Assembly (NCBI GenBank): GCA_023053685.1
Contig: JALIGW010000062.1
Location: forward strand, 2,840,604 to 2,904,603
From: Diadophis punctatus similis
Taxonomy: Eukaryota; Chordata; Lepidosauria; Squamata; Dipsadidae
Direction: 5' to 3'
Length of the DNA stretch: 64,000 nucleotides
This document shows positions 33,000-43,539 of this stretch, piece by piece (positions within the stretch are counted from its first letter, which is position 1; each line of letters opens with the position of its first letter). Position numbers and translations under genes: made by a program. The notes under the pieces were generated by a model. That model saw only the letters and a list, made by a program, of their open reading frames with translations. It was not told the origin of the DNA and searched no databases.

Positions 33000-34885
33000 C
33001 TCTTTTTTTTTCTTTGAGAATTTTTATTTTGTTTTTTTTTACAACAATATGCAGGTAGTCCTCAATTTACAACCTTTCATCTGTTTCCCTCCCCCCAACA
33101 CCTCCCTTCCCTCCCCCCTCCCCACCAACCTCCCAGAGCAAATACAGGGTATAAACATTTAGCAACCATATACTAGAATAAATTAACTAACTTTGACTTC
33201 ATCCCTCTCTTGTACTTTAACTTAGTAATGGGATGTAATTGGCCACTGCCTGGACGATGTTAGGGTCTGGATGGGGATGAACCGGCTTAAACTCAACCAT
33301 GACAAGACCGAGTGGCTATGGATATTGCCTCCCAAGGATTATGTTGATTGTCCCTCAGAACGGGTTCGCAATTTGGGTGTTCTCCTAGATCCACAGCTAA
33401 AATTGGAGCAACATCTTTCAGCTGTGGCTAGGGGGACCTTTGCACAGGTTCGCCTGGTGCACCAATTGCGACCCTACTCGGAGAGGGAGGCTCTACTCAC
33501 AGTCACTCATGCCCTTATCACCTCCTGGCTGGATTACTGCAACACGCTCTACATGGGGCTACCCTTGAAGAGTATCTGGAGACTGCAATTGGTGCAAAAT
33601 GCAGCTGCGCGAGCTGTGGTGGGTGTACCTAGGTACACCCATGTAACACCCATTCTCCGCCAGCTGCATTGGCTGCCCATTAGTCTCCGGATCCAATTTA
33701 AGGTGTTGGTTTTGATCTTTAAAGCCCTACATGGCTCAGGGCCAAGCTACCTTCGGGACCGCATCCTGCCGCATACCTCCCTACGACTGGTTAGGTCCCA
33801 CAGAGTTGGCCTCCTCCAGGTCCCATCGACCAAGCAATGCTGGTTGGCGGGGCTGAGGGGGAGAGCCTTCTCTGTGGGAGCTCCCTCCCTTTGGAACCAA
33901 CTCCCTCCAGAGATCAGGACTATCCCCACCCTGCTGGCCTTCCGTAAAGCAATAAAAACTTGGCTCTTCCGGCAGGTGGGGTGAAAGTGAGACCAATCAG
34001 ATTATATTTGGGTCTTCCCCCTGGTCATGAATATTGGTTGTTTTTTTAACTTTTATAATTTTTAACTGCTATGTGATTTTATATTTCAATAATGGATTTG
34101 ACATGTTGTTAGCCACCCAGAGTCCCCTGGGAGTTGGGCGGCATACAAATCTATTTAAATAAATAAATAAATAAAGTAAACTCCCCTTATGTAAAGGTAA
34201 ATTTAGATAAGTTGTAACATTCCTTGCTCATTCATTCGTAAGCTATCTGGAATTTCTTAGTCCCATATTTATTTTGAATGTAATCAATCCATCTTCTCCA
34301 TTCCAGCTTGTATTTCTCGTCTGAATGGTCCTTAAAATATGCTGATATTTTAGCCATCTCTGCTAGGTTTGTTGCTTTTAACGTCCATTCTTGAATAGTA
34401 GGCCTTCCTTCTTCCAATACTGTGCCACCAACAGTCTTGCTGCCGTTATTAAGTTCAAAATCAGATTAGACTCTGTAGCTATAGAGTCTGTGATTATACC
34501 CAGCAAGAATAACTGAGGAGTAAACTTTATCTTCTTTTTAAGAATATTTTGCATAATCCACCATATTTTTATCCAAAATGCTTTGATCTTTTTACAAGTC
34601 CTCCATATATGATAATACGTAGCGTCAACACAATCACATCTCCAGCATTTAGGTTGTAAGTTCGGATACATACAAGCTAATTTTTAAGGATCTAAATGCC
34701 ACCTAAAAACATCTTGTAAAAGTTCTCTCTCAGGTTTTGGGCTTGTGAAAATTTTACATTTCTTACCCATATCTTCTCCCATGTTTCCATCTTTACTGGT
34801 TCTTTGAAATTTTGTTCCCACTTTATCATGCAGTCTTTAACTAGTTCTGTTTCAGAATCTATTTCTATCAATATATTATATTATA
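33000..34885 (-). mobile_element. L1 (copy c), 5' truncated, split by L2-like copy 4
   Basis: A T run at 33000-33040 is the inverted A tail, followed by a pyrimidine-rich 3' untranslated region (purine-rich on the sense strand). After the L2-like insertion the ORF2 carboxy end appears at 34671-34232, with CWRCDCVDATYYHIW and ITAARLLVAQYWKK. It closely resembles L1 copy b (51300-51740) and so belongs to that subfamily. The possible duplication accctct at both borders is short and not secure. Confidence 0.8.
33232..34175 (+). mobile_element. L2-like LINE copy 4, 5' truncated
   Basis: Begins within the reverse transcriptase (gccactgcctggacgatgtt) and runs to the end with an open frame to 33984, followed by gttgggcggcatacaaatct and AAATA repeats. 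Inserted in L1 copy c. The preserved frame (LNHDKTEWLWILPP, RLVHQLRPYSEREALL, QLPPEIRTIPTLLAFRKA) shows little decay. Confidence 0.88.
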
Positions 34886-35525
34886 CCCTCTTTAATCCAG
34901 CATGAAAGCATCCGATGTTACTATAACATGGCGGACCTGAAGCCATAATGAACCACAAAAGACTTGGAAGCAGACTTATTCCAGCAGTCTACACCTGACC
35001 TAAAAGAGAAGACTCTCGTATTTGCCGCAGAGAGAATTGTCAAGCGAGTGGTCTAAACTTTTTCGGCAAGAAGGAAGCTCCGGACGGAGCTTAGTGGCGA
35101 TTGTAAGTAAGAGTTGAAAATTGCAAAAAGAAACTGCCGAGATCGAGATTGGGATTAAATATAAGAAAAGACCCGAATAGAGTAAGAAATCCACAGCAAG
35201 TGTGGGAGGAGAAACAGAGAACGACGCTTTTGAAGGGGAACAAAGCAGAAAGCTCGCTAACCAGTCAGTGAGTCAGCTGGAAACGAGAGGCTGGTGACTT
35301 AAATAAAAAGATCGAGGAGTTTAAAGTCCGTATGGAAGAAGGTTACTAGAGAAGAATAAAAAGAAAGAAATTTATGTGTAGATAAGGACTTAAATCCAGG
35401 ACTAATAGGAAGTGGTAACCTAGAACGGATAAAGTAGCGAACATTACAAAAACTAGAAAAAGAAGACGGAAATAAAAGGTGTTGAAAGTGGCGGATGACT
35501 GTGCAAATTTGTCTGGGGCGACATT
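34886..35525 (+). other. L1 copy a leader sequence
   Basis: Purine-rich plus-strand sequence with acatggcggacctgaagcc near 34928 and atggaagaagg near 35332. It is part of the copy a 5' untranslated region between two insertions. No open frame of note. Confidence 0.55.
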
Positions 35526-35727
35526 TATTTATTTATTTATTTATTTTGTTATTCTTATATGCCGCCCAACTCCCGAGGGACTCGGGGCGGCTTACAGCAG
35601 GGAAAAATACAAGAATAAACAAAAAATTACATAAGATTTAAAAACAGATACGAAAATTTAAAACAATTATTTAAAACAGCAACATCCATTCGACACATAC
35701 ATACTTGGGGGGTGGGCTCAGGTGGAA

Positions 35728-38700
35728 TTAAGCTGTCCCCCCCACCTGCAGGAAAAGCCATGTCTTAATGGCTTTATGGAAAGCCAGCAGAGTGGGGATA
35801 GTCCGGGTCTCTGGGGGAAGTTGGTTCCAGAGCGCAGGGCCAGCCACAGAGAAGGCTCTCCCCCTAGGGCCCGCCAGCCGACATTGCTTGGCCGACGGGA
35901 CCTGGAGGAGGCCAACTCTGTGGGCCCTAACCGGTCGAAGGGAAGTATGAGGCAGAATGCGGTCCCGAAGATATCCTGGTCCTAAGCCATGAAGGGCTTT
36001 AAAGATGGTGATCAACACCTTGAATTGGACCCGGAGACCGATGGGCAACCAATGCAGCTGGCGGAGTATCGGTGTCACGTGGGTGTACCTTGGCACACCC
36101 ACCACAGCACGCGCAGCCGCATTTTGCACCAGCTGAAGTCTCCGGATACTCTTCAAGGGTAGCCCCATGTAGAGCGCGTTGCAGTAGTCCAAGCGCGAGG
36201 TGACAAGGGCATGAGCGACCGTGAGTAGTGCCTCCTTCTCCAAATATGGCCGCAACTGGTGCACCAGGCGAACCTGTGCAAAGGCCCCCCTAGCCACAGC
36301 AGAAAGATGGTGGTCCAATTTTAGCTGTGGATCTAGGAGGACCCCCAAGTTGCGGACCTGGTCTGAGGGGGTCAGTTTCGCACCCTCAAAGACCAAGGAG
36401 GGATAGTTTTCATGAACCATAGGAGGCAATATCCACAGCCACTCAGTCTTATCGGGGTTTAGTCTGAGCCTGTTCCTCCCCATCCAGACCTTAACGTCGT
36501 CCAGGCATCGGCACATTACATCCACTGCCTCCCTGAAGTCAGACGGGGTGGTGATGTACAGCTGGGTGTCGTCAGCGTACTGATGGAAACACACCCCATG
36601 TCTGCGGATGATCTCACCCAACGGTTTCATGTAGATGTTAAACAGGATGGGCGAGAGAACCGACCCCTGGGGCACCCCACATAATAGGGGCCTAGGGGAC
36701 GATCTCTGCCCACCTGCCAACACCGACTGCATCCGATCGGAGAGATAAGAGGAGAACCACCGTAAAACGGTGCCTCCCACTCCCAACTCGCCGAGCCGAT
36801 GCAGAAGGATACCATGGTCGATGGTATCGAAAGCCGCTGAGAGGTCAAGTAGCACCAGGATGGAGGAGTTCCCCGCATCCCGGGCCCGCCAGAGATCATC
36901 CATCAGGGCGACCAAGGCAGTTTCTGTACTGTAGCTGCGCCTGAAACCCGACTGATAAGGATCTAGATGGTCTGTTTCATCCAGGAGCTGCAGAAGCTGG
37001 GTCACCACCACCTTCTCCACAACTTTCCCTAAGAAAGGTAAGTTGGAGACTGGACGATAGTTCTTCAAATCAGCTGGATCCAGGGAAGGCTTCTTCAGGA
37101 GGGGTCGCACCACCGCAGTTTTTAACGACTGCGGTACGGATCCCTCCCTCAAAGAAGCGGTGATCACCGCCCGGATCCAGCTGCATGCCACCGCCCTGCT
37201 GGCCAAGACCAGCCAGGAGGGGCACGGGTCCAATAAACAGGTGGAGGTACCCATCGCTCCCACAGCCCTGTCCACATCCTCGGGAGAAACAGGGCCAAAC
37301 TCCTCCCACAAAGATGGATTAAGACTAGCCCCTGTCAACTCTATGGACTCTGCCCTGCCAGAGTCCAAGTCCAACCGAATCTGAGCGACTTTATCCGACA
37401 GAAACTCAGCAAATTCCTCAGCTCTGCCTTGCAAGTGTTCCTCGCTCTCCCCTTTTCCAAGGAGGGAGCGAGTCACCCTAAACAAGGCAGCTGGACGAGA
37501 ATCTGCGGACGCAATAAGAGCGGAAAGATAGGATCGTCTTGCCGCCCCTATCGCCACTAAATAAGATCTGATGTAAATTCTTAATAGTGTTCGGTCAGAC
37601 TCGGCTTTCTTCGTCCTCCAGCGGTGCTCCAGACGTCTCTTCTGGCGTTTCATCTCCCGGAGCTCCTCGGTAAACCAGGGAGCTTTCCGGGATCCACTGC
37701 CACGGAGAGGTCGCTTAGGCGCAATTCGGTCTAGAGCCCCTGATGCTGCGGTGTTCCAAGCAGCAACCAGGGAGTCAGCCGAATTGTGTACCAGGGTTTC
37801 AGGTATTTCCCCAAGTTCCCTCTGGAATCCTTCCGGCTCCATTAGGCGCCTGGGGCGGAACCACCTAGTCGGTCCCGCCTCCCTGCGGGGGAGGAGTGGG
37901 GCTGCAAAATCCAACCTCAGTAGGAAATGATCTGACCATGACAGTGGGGTGGTGACTATGTCCCTTATCTTCAGATCATCTCTCCACTGCCCCGAGAGAT
38001 ATACTAGGTCAAGCGTGTGACCGCCCTCATGAGTCGGACCCTGGATTACTTGGGTTAGGTCCATGGTTGTCATGGAATCCATGAACTCCTGAGCTATCCC
38101 AGAGGTTTCACCAGCGGATGGCAAGTTGAAGTCCCCCAGCACCATAAGCCTGGGGAACTCAACCGCCAAGCCGGCTACTGCCTCGAGCAGCTCAGGCAGG
38201 GCCTTACTTACGCAGCTGGGAGGCAGGTACGTTAAGAAAAGGCCCACCTGAACCCCTAAGTCCAACTTCAGAAGGAGCGTCTCACACCCGACAATCTCCG
38301 GGGCAGGGATCCTACGAGGATGCAGATTTCCACGCGTTATAATTGCCACTCCTCCCCCCCTTCCCTGGGGTCGAGAATGGTACTGCACCGAGAAACCAGC
38401 TGGGCATATCTCGGAGAGGGCTACTCCCCCCTCCTGCCCTAGCCAGGTCTCGGTAACACACACCAGGTCTGCCCCCTCCTCTGTGATTAAATCACATATC
38501 AGGGGGGCTTTGTTGATAATTGACCTGGCGTTAAGCAGTAGCATCCTGAGCCCAGGGCCCTGAGAACCCTGGTTGCCAGGTATCCGGGCTGAGCAAGATG
38601 GAACCAAGACAGAGGGGCCGGAACAAGGGATCGCTTGAAGACAGCGAGGTCTTATTCCCCGAGAGCGGCCCTCCCCTCTGCTCCCGCCATATCTGCCTCT

Positions 38701-38835
38701 TCCCATAATGACCGAGATGGTCCGGCTCTCTTCCCCACCAGAGACCCCCCCGCTGGCCCCCTTCCTTTCCTGCAGGCCATACATACCATTCTCATACATA
38801 CCATTTTCATAAATACCATCCATCCTCCTACACAC
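35728..38835 (-). CDS. L2-like ORF2: endonuclease and reverse transcriptase, intact
   Basis: 1035 codons without a break. Endonuclease in the first 350 residues (LLLNARSIINKAPLI, VTETWLGQEG, MVLGDFNLPSAGE, SWSDHFLLRLD). Reverse transcriptase in about 590-850 (YRPVSNLPFLGKVVEKVV, LLDLSAAFDTIDHGILL, GVPQGSVLSPILFN, YADDTQLYITTPS). The carboxy region ends NQLPPETRTIPTLLAFH. The first Met begins MCRRMDGIYENGMYENG, a repetitive stretch that may be leader; a later start is possible. The protein would nick DNA and copy its own RNA. All catalytic motifs are present, so it may be capable of activity. Confidence 0.93.
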   Translation of the reverse strand: MCRRMDGIYENGMYENGMYGLQERKGASGGVSGGEESRTISVIMGRGRYGGSRGEGRSRGIRPRCLQAIPCSGPSVLVPSCSARIPGNQGSQGPGLRMLLLNARSIINKAPLICDLITEEGADLVCVTETWLGQEGGVALSEICPAGFSVQYHSRPQGRGGGVAIITRGNLHPRRIPAPEIVGCETLLLKLDLGVQVGLFLTYLPPSCVSKALPELLEAVAGLAVEFPRLMVLGDFNLPSAGETSGIAQEFMDSMTTMDLTQVIQGPTHEGGHTLDLVYLSGQWRDDLKIRDIVTTPLSWSDHFLLRLDFAAPLLPRREAGPTRWFRPRRLMEPEGFQRELGEIPETLVHNSADSLVAAWNTAASGALDRIAPKRPLRGSGSRKAPWFTEELREMKRQKRRLEHRWRTKKAESDRTLLRIYIRSYLVAIGAARRSYLSALIASADSRPAALFRVTRSLLGKGESEEHLQGRAEEFAEFLSDKVAQIRLDLDSGRAESIELTGASLNPSLWEEFGPVSPEDVDRAVGAMGTSTCLLDPCPSWLVLASRAVACSWIRAVITASLREGSVPQSLKTAVVRPLLKKPSLDPADLKNYRPVSNLPFLGKVVEKVVVTQLLQLLDETDHLDPYQSGFRRSYSTETALVALMDDLWRARDAGNSSILVLLDLSAAFDTIDHGILLHRLGELGVGGTVLRWFSSYLSDRMQSVLAGGQRSSPRPLLCGVPQGSVLSPILFNIYMKPLGEIIRRHGVCFHQYADDTQLYITTPSDFREAVDVMCRCLDDVKVWMGRNRLRLNPDKTEWLWILPPMVHENYPSLVFEGAKLTPSDQVRNLGVLLDPQLKLDHHLSAVARGAFAQVRLVHQLRPYLEKEALLTVAHALVTSRLDYCNALYMGLPLKSIRRLQLVQNAAARAVVGVPRYTHVTPILRQLHWLPIGLRVQFKVLITIFKALHGLGPGYLRDRILPHTSLRPVRAHRVGLLQVPSAKQCRLAGPRGRAFSVAGPALWNQLPPETRTIPTLLAFHKAIKTWLFLQVGGTA

Positions 38836-40121
38836 TCATACCCATGCACATCTCAGGTCTCAGAGGAGGAGAAATACAATTTAAAATAAATGTTATTAAA
38901 AAGAAGGCAAACTCCTCCGAACAAGAGCATACTAGGAGGACAGGTCCTTTGCTTTGACTCAGCCTTTCCAGATGGTCTAATAGTCCAGGGATATTCTATA
39001 GTCCAGGGGTGATGAAAGCCTCCCTTCCTCCGATGTCTTTGGGGATCTGAGGTTCCCTTCCCCACGGTCTGCAACCGAGTTGGACTCGTGGGGGGGTTCC
39101 ATATCTTCAGCGCAGTCTCTCTGTTCATTAAGATGACCCGGAACACCCACGGAGGGAAAAATATTTTCAAACTGGGCATCCAATATAGTTATCGATTGTC
39201 ACAGATGTAAAAAGAGCTCCCTGGTTATCGCTGGTAGCAGTGGGGGGGGGGGTGCAGCAGTCCGGGAAGCAGCTTTAAGTAATTAATCCAAGCCAGGTTC
39301 CTCCCCCAAAGTCGCCTGGCAGTTAGAAAAGCCAGGCAGGGGATGTATGTAGAATTCTCGCGATCTTTCCAAGGGCTTTCAACGACCTCTAGGCCCTCAG
39401 AGAATAGTAATTTTCTTCAGTACGTCACACTGTAAGAACAATGGCGGTGAGAGTCCCGAAAATCCACATTTAAGAATCAAATAGCCCCTGCTCTCAGTCC
39501 CGAAACGTAGGGCAAAACAAAGATAGTCCACAATGGCCCAGAAAAACAGCCCCACCTCAATCCGTGCCAGGGTTCAGTCAGCTCCGACAATGCTTACCGC
39601 CTCAATGACGATCTTCTGGGCCAAGGTGACAAATGGAGCCAGCACCCACGCCTTCGCTGATCTCTCCGGCCGAAAAATCCCAGACACAAAAAGGAACGCC
39701 CGAGCTCTCGGCCGCCGATAACAGGGCACGCCGTCCGAGCTCGCCGTCTTCTTCTTCAGCTGATGTTGGCTGATATTAAGTCCTCCTATATTCAGAGGTC
39801 GGTGTAAAGTAGCCCCAAATGCCTTCCCGAAGCAGTCCGACTTTCGTAAGAGGCCTCAGAAACAGCCGGCCCTCACGGCATTTGTCTGCACCTAAAATGG
39901 GCGGCCGTCTTCGATGGTCGGAAGAAGGGAGATCTAGGGGGTGCTCCGCGCGAGTGGCTGATGTTTTGCCACCGTCCCCTGGTGCCTGCCAAGCTCCCTG
40001 TCACACCCCGAAGCAATAAAACTCCAGGGGGTCCTCCAACAGGCAAGCAACCGAAGATCAAATAATCCTCCTGCGGAGCAAGCTTTTAGTCCGCCATCTC
40101 CCCGCCGTGGCTCCTCCTCCT
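38836..40121 (-). promoter_or_regulatory. L2-like copy 3 5' region
   Basis: Upstream of ORF2 on the minus strand. The extreme 5' end reads ggaggaggagccacggcggg then gagatggcggactaaaagc, and the first 400 bases are rich in CpG. No convincing ORF1 was found. It is likely the element's promoter and leader, by analogy with other LINEs. Confidence 0.55.
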
Positions 40122-40127
40122 GACATT

Positions 40128-41104
40128 GAAAGTAAGACTGTAATATATAACTTTGGAACTTGGAAGATCCTGGAATCGAAGCCTGTATTTGTGGAAAAGT
40201 AATATAAGGTTACTATATGAGCAAGTAATTGTTGAACTGTTAGAATATAAATTAGATTGTTGTGGAATTATTGTTTATTAAGGTGAAATATTTACTCTTC
40301 CTCCTTTTTTTGTCTCTTATCTTCTTCTCTTTCTTATACTACTTCTTTCTTCCTTCTTTTTACTTATCTAACTTGTTATTTAAAATATCAACATATTATT
40401 AAGAGCTGAAGTGGTGCAGTGGTGCAGTGGTTAAATGCTGCGACTGCAGGCTGACTGCTAGTTCAGCAGTTCAGCTGTTCAAATCTCACTAGGCTCAAGG
40501 TTGACTCAGCCTTCCATCCTTCTGAGGTCGGTAAAATGAGGACCCAGATTGTTGGGGGCAATGCTGAACTCTGTAAACCGCTTAGAGAGGGCTGTAAAGC
40601 ACTATGAAGTATATAAGTAAAGTGCTATTGCTATTGCTATTTGAGCACTGCATTTATTTATATATTTAAAAGCTAATTTATAGATATACTACTAACATAA
40701 TTGATTTTGTGCATAATATACCAAATGAGTATTTACTTATAATATTTACAATACAATATAGATAAATACATTACAGGGACTAAGTATATTATAACTGATA
40801 TTTATTATTATATGTTATGTATTGTTAGTATATTATTATAATTATTATTATAACTGAGTATTTTATAGAATAATTGATTGTTTTATAAGATTGAATAACT
40901 GCTGGAAAATAAGTTTATTAGTATTGACAGACTGTCAATATAGGATTTAACGTTAAGCTATTTAGTAATATTCATAAACTCTAAAAATCTAAGGTACATT
41001 TAATTCTATTTATATCCATTAGTGAAACAACATATTGTAATTAATTAAGTATATAGACATAGAAGAAGTAACCCTAGAAAAGGGGAGAATACAAAAAATA
41101 TTGG
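40128..41104 (+). other. L1 copy a leader, AT-rich, with a SINE
   Basis: AT-rich sequence preceding ORF1, containing a tRNA-derived SINE at 40408-40641. Otherwise no coding signal. Confidence 0.5.
40408..40641 (+). mobile_element. tRNA-derived SINE
   Basis: tggtgcagtggttaaatgct is a good polymerase III A box and gttcaaatctc a B box about 55 bases later. A non-tRNA body (gaggtcggtaaaatgaggac) and a tail (taaaccgcttagagagggct) follow, ending in a GCTATT repeat. The same tail recurs at 63780-63851. It is non-coding and transcribed by polymerase III by family rule. Confidence 0.82.
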
Positions 41105-41987
41105 ATGATGATTTGGGGAAGGATATATAAAATCTTAGGAGAACAAAACAAAATCCTAAAGGAAATGACAACTCTTACCACAACAACATTGAGGGCAGGG
41201 AAGAAGACAGCATCTAATACCATAGTAGGGACAGCATCTCCTGCTAGTCAGTGTTCAATTGAGGAAATGTTGACCGCTGAAAAAGCAGGCGGCACATCAG
41301 TGATACAGACTATGAACACCACACTCACAATGATGCAAGAAACCATGCTAAAATTACAGGAGGTAATCTCACAAAATCATGTAGAGCTGAAATCAGATAT
41401 TCTTAAATTAGATACTAGGATGGAATCAATACAAGGGGCAATCCAAAAAACGAACAGCACATATAATTAGTGGAGACAAAAGCCGAGCAAACTGGAAAAA
41501 AATTAGAACGGATGGACCAAAAAATGACAATAATTAACAAAGAGCTAGAAAATTCTTTAATAAATCTGGAAATGGACCGATCCTCTTATTACTTATGGTT
41601 CCAGAATGTGATTGAGACAAAGGAAGAAGATCTAAGAGGATTAATGGCAGAACTGATAGGGGAAATACTCCAAAAAGATAGGCAGGAAATAATAAAGGAG
41701 CTAGATGAGGCTCAAACAAATTATACCTCGGGAAGTGCACATCAGGTTCACTAGGAAAAAACCCCAGAGATAATATCTATAAAGCCACGAGAGAAGAACC
41801 ACTAATATATAAGGAAAAAGAAGTAATTACATTAAAACAGGTTCCAAGACGTGTGCGCGAACAGAGGAAAGATTACCAGTTCTTGGCATCCGTGTTAAAT
41901 AAAAAAAATATACTATTCAGATGGATCATCCCAGAATGGATGATAATTACCTGGGAGGGCAGGAAAATTAAAGTAGATAGTCTAGAG

Positions 41988-43299
41988 CAGTGGTTCCCAA
42001 CCTGGGGGTCGGGACCCCTTTGGGGGTCGAATGACCATTTCCCCGGGGTCGCCCCGGCATCCTCAGCTCTCCCCCCCCCACTGGCACAAGCCTGGCCATA
42101 TTGGCTCAACTCACCCGAGCCCTCCGATTGGTCGGGAGAGGTGCCATTCGGTGAGAGGCATTTGTGATGCCTGGCGGCCGAGCTTTGACTGCATCAGCTA
42201 AGGGGCGGGGCATCACAAGATTGCGTGCTGGAGAGTACAAGGCGGTGCTTAAGACATCTGTGGCCACCCCGTCTCCTGCTCGCAGCGGCAGTTTCTTCCC
42301 GCTGGTGTCGAAGGGAAAGGGAGTCACAGGAGGGAACGGCCAGCCAATGACCACTTAAGTTTCACAGCGCACGACGGCGGGAAGGAGGACAGCTGGGTCG
42401 GAATCATCTGTCTGCCCTCTCACCCTCGGCTGGCGCGGAGACCCAGCGAACAAAGAGGCAAACAGGGAGGGAGGGAAGAGAGAGACTGAGAGATATTAGC
42501 GCAGGGTTAGCCTGATCATACAGCCTCAGTGCACCACCGGGGGCAGGAGGAGCTAAGCTGGAGGGAACTGGAGAAGGAGGTGGTGCCAGAGCATGGTCCA
42601 TCGCCACCGCCCTGCTCCGTATGATCAGGCTAGCCCTGTGCTAATATCTCCCAGTCTCAGTTTTAAGAAGAAAGAGCTTAAAAGAGGAAATTGGCTTTGG
42701 GGACCCTGGCAATGTTTTTGGACCAATCATGGGTTTTTTTGCCCCCTGTTTGCCTCCTGAAACTTTGGAGTCCTGAGAGAAAGCTACTAAATGGGGATTA
42801 CTTTGCTGGAAGCTGATCTGATTTCTAGTTTTTCAACACTGCAGGCCACAATTTCTCAACCTCAACAACTTGAATATACCTGGACTTCAACTCCCAAAAT
42901 TCCCTAGCCAGCTTTGCTTTAAATTCTGGGAGTTGAAGTCCAGGCACCTTAAAAGTTGCTGAGATTGAGAAATATTGCTGTACACTTGTTGGTTATCAAA
43001 TCCAAATACAGAAGTAGACTTGTTGTGGAAGATGATATTCCTTGTGCTCTTGCAAAGACTGGCCCGAGAATTTCTGATCTGGCATAATTACATATTGTTT
43101 TTGTGATTAATCGCTATGCTTTAATTATGTTCAATTTGTAACAATGAAAATACATCCTGCATATTAGATATTTACATTACGATTCAGTAGCAAAATAAAG
43201 TTATGAAGTAGCAACGAAAATAATTTTATGGTTGGGGGTCACCACAACATGAGGAACTATATTAAGGGGTCGCGGCATTAGAAAGGTTGGGAACCACTG
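41988..43299. mobile_element. Non-autonomous hAT-type element, family B (1.3 kb)
   Basis: Ends cagtggttcccaacct and aggttgggaaccactg are perfect inverted repeats, flanked by the 8-bp duplication gtctagag (41980-41987 and 43300-43307). The interior is not a transposase. It matches the shorter copy at 55054-55860 in inverse orientation. It carries a small foldback at about 42848-42977. Confidence 0.93.
42848..42977. mobile_element. Small foldback element inside hAT family B
   Basis: caatttctcaacctcaacaa pairs with the end ttgctgagattgagaaatat, and ctggacttcaactcccaaaa pairs with attctgggagttgaagtcca. It resembles the foldback at 25950-26093 in its core. It is absent from the shorter family B copy, which suggests later insertion. 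Confidence 0.65.
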
Positions 43300-43539
43300 G
43301 TCTAGAGAAAGCCCAAGAAATACACGATCAACTATTAGGAATAGATGAAGAGTCAGACAGTGGAGAGAGGTTGGAACCAGCAAGCCAAGAAGAAAGACAG
43401 GAAACAGAAGAAGAGGAAAGGAAGGAAAGAACTAAAGAATCTAAAGAACCCCCCCCCAAACAGTTAGAAGGAATCAGAACTAGAACACAGAGAACCACAA
43501 AAACAAGCAAAAACTAAATACCCATAAGGAGTCGGGGAA

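Larger units (their letters stand above)
35526..40121 (-). mobile_element. L2-like LINE copy 3, full length
   Basis: 4.6 kb with TTTA repeats at its 3' end (35526-35545), an uninterrupted ORF2 and a 1.3-kb CpG-rich 5' region. The flanking sequence gacatt appears at both borders (35520-35525 and 40122-40127). It is inserted in the L1 copy a leader. It is the best preserved of at least eight members of this family in the window. By motif style it is in the L2/CR1 group but distinct from true CR1. Confidence 0.9.
41105..43517 (+). pseudogene. L1 copy a ORF1, broken and interrupted by a hAT
   Basis: Pieces 41105-41470, 41470-41754, 41780-41987 and 43300-43517. It has the coiled-coil region (MMQETMLKLQEVISQNHVEL), the RRM-like part (YYLWFQNVIETKEEDLRG) and the carboxy domain (FRWIIPEWMIITWEGRK). 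A stop with frame change lies at 41468 and another break near 41755. The hAT at 41988-43299 splits the carboxy domain; the tail ends in a Glu-Lys rich stretch. Confidence 0.85.
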
